DNA of 64,000 nucleotides from positions 3,906,001 to 3,970,000 of the forward strand of contig JAXMBC010000001.1 in the NCBI GenBank assembly GCA_046350055.1. The letters run 5' to 3'. The notes beneath the pieces were generated by a model. The model ran no database searches and was not told where the DNA came from. It saw nothing but the letters and a program-made list of their open reading frames with translations. The first letter of the stretch is position 1; each line of letters opens with the position of its first letter. A program made the position numbers and the translations under genes. The DNA comes from JAEUIE01 sp046350055 (lineage in GTDB: Bacteria; Planctomycetota; Planctomycetia; Gemmatales; HRBIN36). Shown piece by piece: positions 25,440-34,117 of this stretch.

Positions 25440-26534
25440 ATGATCATGAGTTCCACCTGGCCTTATTTCAAATCACCTTTCACTATGCCTGCAGGCCTTA
25501 TGCGTAGCATCTCTGTAATCACATTGTTGACTTTGATCTTCAGCGTAACTCTCGCCCAGCCGCCGGAGAAAGTGCAGCAACCGCTAGCTCAGCGAACGGG
25601 AGATCTTTCTGTTGTCACGTGGAACCTTGAATGGTTTTACGACAACGACATCAAAGACAACCTGTCGGAAACCTCCAAGCTCAACTCCGCCCCAACAAGA
25701 AAGGATTGGGAATGGCGGCTTAAAGCGACTGCAGATGCCATCGCACGCATGAAGCCCACGATTCTCTGCCTGCAGGAAATCGAGAACAAGAAAGTGCTGG
25801 ACGAATTGGCCAAAACCATCAAAGACAACCACAACCTCGACTATGAAGTCTGTTTCGCGCAGGGCCGGGATAGCTTCACGGAACAGGATGTAGGCGTTCT
25901 TGTGCGGCGAGGCTTGCGGCCCAACTATCACCGTGCCCCGGAACCACGCAACTGGAACAGTCGCGAGATGAAGCCACCCACAAAACAGATTATGGTGGAG
26001 ATACCATGGGGTGAGGGAGCGACATTGCGAAAACTCTCTTTTATTAATGTGCACCTCATGGCAGGGGAAGACGTTGGCAAAGAGATGGACCGTTGCGACC
26101 AGGCCCGCTTCATCAAACGCTGGATTATCGAGGAACACAGGCATGGCCACTTTGTGATCCTGATGGGGGATATGAACACTGCTGAGGTGCGTGGACAGGT
26201 GAAAGAACGTGCCATCGACGTGCTCACAGGCAAAGACACGCCTGACGACAAAGAAGATGATCTGGAAGATATCACCAATATCATGCCACCGATCGATCGT
26301 ATTACTTTCGGCAGCCGGGGATCCATGCTCGATCACATCCTCATCAGCCCAAAACTGAAATCTGGACCGGGCATTTCCTTTGAGAGTATCAGTAATCGTC
26401 GTGATGTATCGATTCGTGGCGTTGGGCCGGATCATCGGCTCAAATTGCGGGATCGTCGTTTCTGGAAGATTGACGAGGATGAGCGTGATCTGAGCGATCA
26501 CTATCCTCTTCAGGCAAGGTTTAAGATGAAGTGA
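25440..26534 (+). CDS. Secreted endonuclease/exonuclease/phosphatase-family protein
   Basis: This 364-aa EEP-superfamily protein has the core motifs VVTWNLEWFY, LCLQEIENK (metal-binding Glu), FINVHLM, LMGDMNTAE (GDxN), SMLDHILIS and SDHYPL (terminal D-H pair). A signal peptide is evident from the Met at 25500 (MRSISVITLLTLIFSVTLAQ), with the frame open from 25440. The hydrophobic segment makes export likely from either start. Members include DNases, phosphodiesterases and phosphatases, and substrate cannot be assigned. No Shine-Dalgarno decides between the starts. Confidence 0.87.
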   Translation: MIMSSTWPYFKSPFTMPAGLMRSISVITLLTLIFSVTLAQPPEKVQQPLAQRTGDLSVVTWNLEWFYDNDIKDNLSETSKLNSAPTRKDWEWRLKATADAIARMKPTILCLQEIENKKVLDELAKTIKDNHNLDYEVCFAQGRDSFTEQDVGVLVRRGLRPNYHRAPEPRNWNSREMKPPTKQIMVEIPWGEGATLRKLSFINVHLMAGEDVGKEMDRCDQARFIKRWIIEEHRHGHFVILMGDMNTAEVRGQVKERAIDVLTGKDTPDDKEDDLEDITNIMPPIDRITFGSRGSMLDHILISPKLKSGPGISFESISNRRDVSIRGVGPDHRLKLRDRRFWKIDEDERDLSDHYPLQARFKMK

Positions 26535-26667
26535 ATCATGCTTAAATAATTAGGCGGTATTCGTGCCTGTCTGTTAGTCCCACGCTACTATATTGAAAGT
26601 GGGGGCTTGGTCTGGTCGGCCTCCTGGCTGGCAGTTTCCTGCTGGCTTTAGTGAAAAGGAGTCCTTC

Positions 26668-27714
26668 GTGTCTACGGTCCCGACGCCCCCACTCTCCCGA
26701 GACGAAACTCTCGCCAAGTTACTCGACCAGTTTGCTCATAGCCGCACGCAGATGATTGAGCAATTGCGGCGGGTCATTGTGGGCCAGACCGATGTGATCG
26801 AACAGATATTTGCAGCCATTTTCACCAAGGGGCATTGCCTGCTGGTGGGTGTTCCGGGGCTTGCCAAGACATTGATGGTGAGCGCAATCAGCCAGATTCT
26901 GGACATTGGGTTCAAACGAATCCAGTTTACCCCTGATCTGATGCCAACGGACATTACCGGTACCAATGTGCTCGATGAAAACGAGCAAGGCCGGCGGGAA
27001 TTTCGTTTCGTCCAAGGACCTCTCTTTGCGAACATCATTTTAGCCGACGAAATCAATCGAACGCCGCCTAAAACCCAGGCAGCTTTGCTTCAGGCAATGC
27101 AGGAGCGCAACATCACTGTCGGACAGAACACCTATCCTCTTCCTGAGCCGTTCTTTGTGATTGCAACGCAGAACCCTATTGAACAGGAAGGTACCTATCC
27201 TCTTCCCGAAGCTCAGCTTGATCGCTTCATGTTCAATATCAAGGTGGAATATCCCACTCTCGAAGAAGAAAAGAAGATTCTGTCCTCGACAACAAAACGT
27301 GAGACGCCCGACCTTTCCAAGGTGCTCAGCGCTAAAGCCATCGTCAACCTGCAAAAGCTCGTGTTGAGTGTTCCAGTTGGAGATTATGTAATCGACTATA
27401 CGACACGACTGGTGCGAGCCACACGTCCTAAATCACCAGAAGCACCACCCTTTATCAAGGAGATGGTTGATTGGGGGGCTGGTCCCCGAGCCGGGCAATA
27501 TCTCATCAGCGGTGCCCAGGCCATGGCAGCCATGGATGGTCGCTTCAGCGTTGCTCTTGAAGACATTCGCAAGGTTGCTGTACCCGTGCTTCGACATCGC
27601 ATCGGCATCAACTTCCAGGCACAGGCTGAAGGGAAATCCACCGATGATCTGGTCGAAATGCTGCTGAAGGCTGTGCCGGAGCCTGAGGTGCCGAAGTTTG
27701 CCAAGAAGAAGTAG
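26668..27714 (+). CDS. MoxR family AAA+ ATPase
   Basis: This 348-aa MoxR ATPase has a Walker A-like GVPGLAKT, a Walker B LADEINR, sensor-1 ATQNP followed by PLPEAQLDRF, and an Arg-rich C-terminal lid. MoxR proteins act as chaperones for assembly of VWA-domain proteins and metal cofactors. The start is GTG at 26668, with AAGGAG 7 bases upstream. A TTG at 26593 in the same frame is not used. It begins the MoxR-DUF58-BatA-VWA run with short gaps, matching the aerotolerance (Bat)-like clusters of other bacteria. Confidence 0.94.
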   Translation: MSTVPTPPLSRDETLAKLLDQFAHSRTQMIEQLRRVIVGQTDVIEQIFAAIFTKGHCLLVGVPGLAKTLMVSAISQILDIGFKRIQFTPDLMPTDITGTNVLDENEQGRREFRFVQGPLFANIILADEINRTPPKTQAALLQAMQERNITVGQNTYPLPEPFFVIATQNPIEQEGTYPLPEAQLDRFMFNIKVEYPTLEEEKKILSSTTKRETPDLSKVLSAKAIVNLQKLVLSVPVGDYVIDYTTRLVRATRPKSPEAPPFIKEMVDWGAGPRAGQYLISGAQAMAAMDGRFSVALEDIRKVAVPVLRHRIGINFQAQAEGKSTDDLVEMLLKAVPEPEVPKFAKKK

Positions 27715-27806
27715 GAGTGCTAAGTCCTTATGCCGACAATAGCAGGCTGGAGTTCAAGTTCATACTTTCCTGCTCCTGCTAGTTCCTAACTTCCTGCTGC
27801 TGCACC

Positions 27807-28706
27807 ATGTCAACTGCTGAGAAATACCTCCGTCCCGAAGTGATACGCCAGGTGGCTCGCCTGGACTTGCGGGCGAAGTTTATTGTCGAAGGATTTCTCA
27901 CGGGTTTACATGCCAGTCCTTATCAGGGCTTTAGTGTCGAGTTTTCGGAGCACCGTAAATACGTACCTGGCGATGACCCCAAAGAAATCGACTGGAATGT
28001 CTTCGCCAAGACCGACAAATACTACATCAAAAAGTTCCGAGCCGAGACCAATCTCTCTGGCTACCTGGTCATGGACCTCTCTGCGTCCATGAACTATACG
28101 TTCCGCCAGGAACTGACCAAGTTTGAATATGCCATCAGCCTGTCAGCAGCGCTAGGATACATGATGATCCACCAGCAGGACCCCGTAGGGCTGGTTACCT
28201 TTGACACAGCAATTCGAACATTTTTGCCACCCAAGAGCAGAAGATCACAACTTGGTGCCATTCTTGCAGTACTTTCTGGATTGAAACCGACAGGCACCAC
28301 CGATCTTGCAGCCAGTATGCATCAACTGGCCTCGATGATTCGCACAAAAAGTCTGGTCATACTTTTCACCGATTTACTCCGCAGCGATCCACAGAAAGTG
28401 ATGCACAGCCTGCACCATCTGCGTCATCGGGGCAACGAAGTGATTCTCTTTCACGTACTGGATGAAGCAGAGGTCAAGTTTCCTTTTAAAGACTTGATCA
28501 TTTTTGAAGAGCCTGAGTCTCAGCAGAAGGAAACGTACGACGCAGACAGTATCCGCAGCGAATATCTTGCTGAGCTTCACCGTTTCCGTGAACAATACAA
28601 GAGCGATTGTTTCAAAGCTAATATTGACTACGTTCCAGTAGATACCAGCATGGGATTCGACAAAGCACTGATGGAGTATTTGATCACGCGGCAACGGAGG
28701 TTTTAG
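27807..28706 (+). CDS. DUF58 domain protein
   Basis: This 299-aa protein has the DUF58 core: a GLHASPYQGFSVEFSEHRKYVPGDDPKEIDW signature and a VWA-like MIDAS start, LVMDLSASM (D-x-S-x-S). It occurs between MoxR and BatA-type genes in many genomes and is thought to be a MoxR client or partner. It is cytoplasmic by composition. The ATG at 27807 follows the MoxR stop by 92 bp, and the next ATG begins 5 bp after this stop. Confidence 0.93.
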   Translation: MSTAEKYLRPEVIRQVARLDLRAKFIVEGFLTGLHASPYQGFSVEFSEHRKYVPGDDPKEIDWNVFAKTDKYYIKKFRAETNLSGYLVMDLSASMNYTFRQELTKFEYAISLSAALGYMMIHQQDPVGLVTFDTAIRTFLPPKSRRSQLGAILAVLSGLKPTGTTDLAASMHQLASMIRTKSLVILFTDLLRSDPQKVMHSLHHLRHRGNEVILFHVLDEAEVKFPFKDLIIFEEPESQQKETYDADSIRSEYLAELHRFREQYKSDCFKANIDYVPVDTSMGFDKALMEYLITRQRRF

Positions 28707-28711
28707 TTGGA

Positions 28712-30925
28712 ATGACTCTCGCCTTCCTGTCTCCCTGGGTGTTACTTGGTACGCTGCTCATCGCGGTGCCGATAATCATCCATCTGGTGATGAGGAAGAA
28801 GCCGAAGCTCATGATCTTTCCAGCACTGGAACTGCTTCAACAACGGCGAAAAACCAACCTCCGTAAGCTGCGCATTCGTCACCTGGCACTGCTGATAATG
28901 CGCATTCTCCTGGTGGCCCTGGCCGCATTGGCGTTAGCGCGTCCACTTGCAACCGATCTGCCTGGCGTGGCGGCACTTGGCAGTCCACTGGGCGTAGTGC
29001 TGGTGTTCGACACATCCACCAGTATGGATTACAAGATCGAAGGGAAAAGCCGTCTCGATCAAGCCAAAGAGCAGGCTCTTGCCTATTTGAAGAGTCTGCC
29101 CAGTGGGAGCGAAGTGGCCATCATAGACACTGCGGAAAGTACCGCCAGCCGATTCGTAGGTATCAATGAAGCTGTCAAGCAGATCGATAATCGCAAGATC
29201 GCTTCACGTAACCGCCCGGTAACAGCTGGCATTGAGGACGCTTTGCGTCTATTGGATCGCGGCGCCCCGAATCTGCCGTTGCTTGTCTGTGTCTTTTCAG
29301 ATCGGACGAATGCCTCGTGGGATGCTAATGCTGTGGGAACCTCGCTGCTTCCACAAAAGCAAGCACTCGAAACCAAACTCAAAAGAGAGTTGAACCTCGT
29401 TTACTACGATCTCGGTGCGCCAGATCCTCGGAATCTATGCATCACCGGTCTGTCGCTACGACCGGCAGGCGTTACCGTGGCAACACCAATGGAAGATCTT
29501 CGCTTTGGCGTGCCTGCAAAAGAGATGGTCAATCTCATTGCGACAATCCAGGCGTCAAATCTGTCAGTCAGCAATGAACTTCTGCTGTATTTGGACGGAC
29601 GCCCCGATCCTGTCGGTAAGAAGAACATCAGCTTCACAGGCCAAGGCACCACTATCGAAACGAAAACCGTCACTTTTGATCCCATCGAAGTGAAGGACGC
29701 GGTAATTCAGGGACGCATCATTCTCGCCAGTCCAGATGCACTTGAAGCTGACAATGTCCGTTACTTCACGCTGGTAGCCCCCACGCGACGGGTATTGATT
29801 TTCAGTGACGAACCCAGCACCGCTGAGGACTGGAAGCTGTCGATGGAAAGCCTTCGGATTCTTCCCATGACTGGTGAAATCAGAAAGCCTGTTGATTGTC
29901 CTCCTGGTTTGAATCCTGATGAATACCAGGCAGTATGCCTTTTCAATGTTGCTGCTCCCACCCCTCAAATGTGGGAAATTCTTCAGCGCTACGTGCAATT
30001 AGGCGGTGGACTTGTCATCGTTCCCGGTCCTTCACTTCAGCCCGCTGCGTATTCCACTAAGCAAGCGGAAGAACTGATGCCTGGTAAGCCGTTGACAATC
30101 AAGACCATACCTCTTCCGGGTGTTTCACTGGAAGTTGGCAACTATGAACACCCTGCACTTGGTAACTTCAAACGCTGGCAGCGTGACCTTATTCATTTCA
30201 AGGTAAATCGTTTTTGGGAGTTGGAATCCATCCCAGGCGTGACCAACGTCATCACCCCGCTGCAAAATGAGAACCTGTCGACGCTCTGGGCGGAACGTAT
30301 CTTCGACCGCAACAAGGTGGCAGGTCGGGTAGTATGGCTGGGAAGTGTCATGTACAGTTTGCCAAATGACCCTAACTGGAAAGATTGGAACAACTTTCAG
30401 AACGGCTGGCTGTATGTTGGTCTTGCCCATACCTGTGTAAGTCATGTAATCGGTGCCCGGGAGCAGCGGGCCAATTTTGTGCTGGGCGATGACGTCCGCT
30501 TTGTGCTGCCTCGCAACAGTAAAGTGCAGGAGTATGTGCTCAAAGGTCCTACTAGTGCTTCGGGTAAGTTCGCCGTTAATCAACAGACATTAACTATTCC
30601 CGAAGCCAATCGTCCAGGCAACTTCCTTCTTTCTGATCCCAGCAACTCACTCTGGAGTCGAAGTTTTTCAGTCAATCAAAGCGCTGCCGAGACGCAGTTG
30701 GCCAATGACCGTCCTAAACTCGAAGAGTTGCAGCGTTTCTTTGGTACAGAAGGCATTACTCAATCAGGTGAGGACAAAGACCTGGGCGCACTTGTGAAGG
30801 ATGCCCTGGGCATCTCGCCGCAGAGTGAACTCCTACCCTACCTCATGCTTTTGATCCTCATCATCCTTGCTGCTGAAAACTACCTGGCGAACCGATTTTA
30901 CCAGCCGGAGCAGACTGCATCATGA
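28712..30925 (+). CDS. BatA-like membrane protein with VWA domain
   Basis: This 737-aa protein has an N-terminal BatA/TIGR02226-type segment (two transmembrane helices at about 8-24 and 60-80 with a HLVMRKKPK basic loop), then a VWA domain with MIDAS DTSTSMD (about 107-113) and a long extracytoplasmic region with Ig-like and GATase-like folds. A C-terminal helix is at about 712-730. It is co-transcribed with the DUF58 gene and overlaps the next gene by 4 bp. It is probably periplasmic and acts with MoxR in protein or envelope maintenance. Confidence 0.9.
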   Translation: MTLAFLSPWVLLGTLLIAVPIIIHLVMRKKPKLMIFPALELLQQRRKTNLRKLRIRHLALLIMRILLVALAALALARPLATDLPGVAALGSPLGVVLVFDTSTSMDYKIEGKSRLDQAKEQALAYLKSLPSGSEVAIIDTAESTASRFVGINEAVKQIDNRKIASRNRPVTAGIEDALRLLDRGAPNLPLLVCVFSDRTNASWDANAVGTSLLPQKQALETKLKRELNLVYYDLGAPDPRNLCITGLSLRPAGVTVATPMEDLRFGVPAKEMVNLIATIQASNLSVSNELLLYLDGRPDPVGKKNISFTGQGTTIETKTVTFDPIEVKDAVIQGRIILASPDALEADNVRYFTLVAPTRRVLIFSDEPSTAEDWKLSMESLRILPMTGEIRKPVDCPPGLNPDEYQAVCLFNVAAPTPQMWEILQRYVQLGGGLVIVPGPSLQPAAYSTKQAEELMPGKPLTIKTIPLPGVSLEVGNYEHPALGNFKRWQRDLIHFKVNRFWELESIPGVTNVITPLQNENLSTLWAERIFDRNKVAGRVVWLGSVMYSLPNDPNWKDWNNFQNGWLYVGLAHTCVSHVIGAREQRANFVLGDDVRFVLPRNSKVQEYVLKGPTSASGKFAVNQQTLTIPEANRPGNFLLSDPSNSLWSRSFSVNQSAAETQLANDRPKLEELQRFFGTEGITQSGEDKDLGALVKDALGISPQSELLPYLMLLILIILAAENYLANRFYQPEQTAS

Positions 30926-33348
30926 TGCCGACGCTCCCCAGTACGCTCTCAGATTGGATGCCGACGCTGGAACCGGTCCTGCCGCTTTTGTTGATATTGG
31001 TAGTTGGCGTCGTGATCATCGTGTTGACGCTTTGGAGCTATGCAGGTTCCAATGCAAAAACACGCCGGCTCAAGTATACCCTTATCATCCTTCGTTTGCT
31101 GGCTCTTGTCGTCGCACTCTTCATCATGTTGCGGCCTGTCTGGGTCTATAAAGAGCAGTTACGGCGACCGGGCAAGATCGTCGTACTTGTTGATAGCTCT
31201 CGAAGCATGCAGGTCAAAGATGCTGAACCGGAAGGCAACAGTCGATGGCTCAATGCACTGAAGGAATGGGACGATGTAAAAGGTCAGATAGAAACATGGG
31301 AGAAGGACTATCAACTGCGGGTACTTCCGTTGGCATTCGATACTATTGTGAAAGAATTCACTAGTGAATTAAAGCCTGAAGGTGCCAACACAGGCTTGCT
31401 TTCTGCTGTCGAACAGGTCCTGGAAAAGCACAAAGCAGCCGACCTCAGCGAAGGTGAACAATTGCTTGGCATCGTGATATTGTCCGATGGTCGCGATAAT
31501 CTAGGTCGTCCGACAGTCGATGTGCTGACCGGGAAACTGGAGGCGGCTCGTTGTCAATTGCACACAATTGCCCTGGGCAAGCCTGGCGCCAGCGATGCCT
31601 TATTCGATATTGCAGCATTGAACATCTTTTCGAGCAAAACAGCTCGCATTAAAGATCGATTCGTGGTGCGTGGCGAATTACAAGCCAATCGCGCAGCTAA
31701 TCAGGAACTGGAAGTCTACCTTCTGATTGACGGAAAAGTGGCGACAATTGCCGAGGGTGATCGCATCGGTCAGCCAGTGATGGTGCAAATGCGGCCTCGC
31801 AAACCCAGTGAAGTCATGCGTGTGGAATTTCCTGCTGCGCGACTCCCCGAAACGCCTGGTGACTACCGATTCAGTTTGTTCGTCAAACCATTGGTTGGCG
31901 AAGCAAGTGAGAACAACAATGAGATATCGACATACGTTACATTGAATAAAGATGGTCTCTCTGTGCTTTACATAGATAAGGATCGAGCATGGGAACCTAA
32001 ATTTCTGAAACGGGCGTTGAAGGGAGATGAGCGCATCAGCCTGATACCCACCATCGCCGGGGCAGGTACTGCAGAATGGCGCAGAGATATTCGAAATGCA
32101 ATCAAAACACAGAATTACGATGTCTTCATTATCGGTGATGTCCCTGCGTCGAGGTTTGACAGCGGTGGGAGCGACGAGAGCATTCTGAAACTGATTGCTG
32201 ATCAGGTGAAAGAACGTGGCGCAGGGTTGGTCATGATTGGCGGGCACGATAGTTTTGCGGACGGTGGTTGGGACAAATCGCCTCTGGCCGAGGTCTTACC
32301 CGTACAGATGAATCAGAAAGGACAGCTTGAAGGGGATATCGGAAATCAGCGTGAGATCAAGTTCAAGATAACGGAGGAATCGCTGAGTGGAGCAAGATTC
32401 CCTTTCATCACCAGGCTGGACAGCGATCCACTAAAGAACCGTGAATGGTGGAATAAGCTGCCTCCCTTGGATGGTGGCAGCAAAATGGGTAACATCAAGG
32501 GAAATGGAGCGCTGATTGCTGCTACAGATCAGCGTGAGCCTTTGCTGGTTGTCCAGGAAATCGGCAAAGGTCGGACAGCTGCCCTTGCCGTCGATACTAC
32601 CTGGCGCTGGGTCAGGCCGGGGCCAGCACGTGAGGAGCCGATACCGCTTGGTGTCAAACCTGTTGCAGATCAGCAGCTACCCATTTCGGAAACGACAGAA
32701 GCACACCTTCGCTTCTGGAGGCAACTCATCCTCTGGTTGGCCCGACAGGAGCAGGCAGGCCAGGGTTTGAATCTGGAATTGGCCTCGCGTCGCGTGCTTG
32801 CTGGAAAGGAAATGTCCTTTACCCTTCAAGCTCGTGAAGTAACACCGGGTAGTTCCAAAGACTCTGTCAAGCCCATCGAAGGCGCGGAATACACTGTACG
32901 AGTCGTCAAACCTAACAAGGAAACAGAAGTTATCAATGTTGCTCCGCTCGGGGACGCGGAAGCGAAGTCGAGAGGCATCTTCTGGAAAACCGATGAGCCA
33001 GGCGAATACACGATCATCGCCAGTGCTCGGGCTGGTGGCAAAGAGATTGGCACGGCTCAGGCCCGCTTCATGTCTACCCGCGATGACAGTGAAACCCTTA
33101 ACCAGGCGGCTAATCATACTCTGATGGAGCAACTCGCCACCAGTACAGGCGGTACTTTCCGGCTTCACGGCGGCTTGCGCGATGTAATCGAAAAGGTCTC
33201 GAACGATCCGGCCAATATGGATGAAAAACGTATCCGTTTCCCAGATTGGCAGGAACCGAGCAACCGTCGCCAGGGCATTCTCTTTGCTCTCTTCGTTGCA
33301 TGTATTGTGGCGGAATGGATCGTGAGAAGATGGTGGGGAATGGTGTAA
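30922..33348 (+). CDS. Large VWA/GATase-like membrane protein
   Basis: This 808-aa protein has transmembrane helices near 18-38, 56-75 and the C-terminus (about 785-803). A VWA domain has MIDAS VDSSRSMQ (about 90-97). A GATase1-like segment lies around 385-560 (KERGAGLVMIGGHDSFADGGWDKSPLAEVLP), followed by a long beta-rich extracytoplasmic region. The type is frequent in planctomycete Bat-like operons. It overlaps the preceding BatA-like gene (ATGA), supporting a four-gene operon. Both the VWA domain and the GATase-like segment are recognised by motif, and the function is unknown. Confidence 0.88.
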   Translation: MMPTLPSTLSDWMPTLEPVLPLLLILVVGVVIIVLTLWSYAGSNAKTRRLKYTLIILRLLALVVALFIMLRPVWVYKEQLRRPGKIVVLVDSSRSMQVKDAEPEGNSRWLNALKEWDDVKGQIETWEKDYQLRVLPLAFDTIVKEFTSELKPEGANTGLLSAVEQVLEKHKAADLSEGEQLLGIVILSDGRDNLGRPTVDVLTGKLEAARCQLHTIALGKPGASDALFDIAALNIFSSKTARIKDRFVVRGELQANRAANQELEVYLLIDGKVATIAEGDRIGQPVMVQMRPRKPSEVMRVEFPAARLPETPGDYRFSLFVKPLVGEASENNNEISTYVTLNKDGLSVLYIDKDRAWEPKFLKRALKGDERISLIPTIAGAGTAEWRRDIRNAIKTQNYDVFIIGDVPASRFDSGGSDESILKLIADQVKERGAGLVMIGGHDSFADGGWDKSPLAEVLPVQMNQKGQLEGDIGNQREIKFKITEESLSGARFPFITRLDSDPLKNREWWNKLPPLDGGSKMGNIKGNGALIAATDQREPLLVVQEIGKGRTAALAVDTTWRWVRPGPAREEPIPLGVKPVADQQLPISETTEAHLRFWRQLILWLARQEQAGQGLNLELASRRVLAGKEMSFTLQAREVTPGSSKDSVKPIEGAEYTVRVVKPNKETEVINVAPLGDAEAKSRGIFWKTDEPGEYTIIASARAGGKEIGTAQARFMSTRDDSETLNQAANHTLMEQLATSTGGTFRLHGGLRDVIEKVSNDPANMDEKRIRFPDWQEPSNRRQGILFALFVACIVAEWIVRRWWGMV

Positions 33349-33387
33349 AGTATGATGCATGTACCTCCTGTCTCCAGGTAACTGTTT

Positions 33388-34053
33388 ATGCACTCGACTA
33401 TTCCACTTTCCTATCGTCCCCATTACTCAGACAGACAGATTCTCGCCAAGGCAACATCCTGTTACGAGTTGCTCCATCAGAGACGAACAGTCAGGCATTT
33501 CAGCAGCCAACCTGTTGATCGTGCAGTGATAGAAGCTGCAATCCGTACAGCTGGCACCGCACCAAGTGGGGCCAATCTGCAGCCCTGGCATTTCGTGGCT
33601 ATCGGTGATGCACAACTCAAAGCAGACATTCGTCGTGAGGCGGAAGAAGAGGAGCAAGAGTTCTACACGCATCGTGCTCCGCCGGAATGGCTCGAAGCCT
33701 TGGCACCACTGGGTACCGATGCAAGTAAGCCATTCCTCGAAGTAGCTCCCTGGCTCATCGCCTGCTTTGTGCAGCCTTACTCACAGCGTCCTGAGGGAGG
33801 CACTATGAAGCACTACTATGCTGTGGAATCAGTAGGCATCGCGGTGGGGATGCTCATCACATGTCTGCATCAAGCCGGACTGGCGACTCTCACTCACACT
33901 CCCAGTCCCATGAAGTTTCTGAATACCCTGCTCAAACGCCCCAGTCATGAAAGGCCATTCCTGCTATTGGTCGTGGGCCATCCTGCAGCGGATGCTGTCG
34001 TTCCCGACATTCATCGCAAACCGCTGGAACAGATAGCCACATTCTTCGTCTGA
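33388..34053 (+). CDS. Nitroreductase-fold flavoprotein of the iodotyrosine-deiodinase type
   Basis: This 221-aa FMN protein has a nitroreductase core with RRTVRHFSS, APSGANLQPWHF and THTPSPMKFL. Unlike ordinary nitroreductases, it carries the substrate-lid segment of iodotyrosine deiodinase: EEEEQEFYTHR (E89, Y93), then 21 residues to K114 (LGTDASKPFLEVAP). In mammalian IYD the equivalent residues E153, Y157 and K178 bind the zwitterion of halotyrosine, with the same spacings. It therefore probably reduces a halogenated aromatic amino acid or a related zwitterion. The start is ATG at 33388. Confidence 0.85.
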   Translation: MHSTIPLSYRPHYSDRQILAKATSCYELLHQRRTVRHFSSQPVDRAVIEAAIRTAGTAPSGANLQPWHFVAIGDAQLKADIRREAEEEEQEFYTHRAPPEWLEALAPLGTDASKPFLEVAPWLIACFVQPYSQRPEGGTMKHYYAVESVGIAVGMLITCLHQAGLATLTHTPSPMKFLNTLLKRPSHERPFLLLVVGHPAADAVVPDIHRKPLEQIATFFV

Positions 34054-34117
34054 TCGCCTCTTGCATCACGCTTAAAGATGTAGCATGATAGTCGTTCCTT
34101 CCTATCAAGATCGTGCC

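Noticed and set aside
25584..26501. 305-aa antisense ORF over the secreted nuclease gene
   Set aside because: It mirrors codon usage of the opposite strand, has no motif, and the sense gene has complete EEP motifs.
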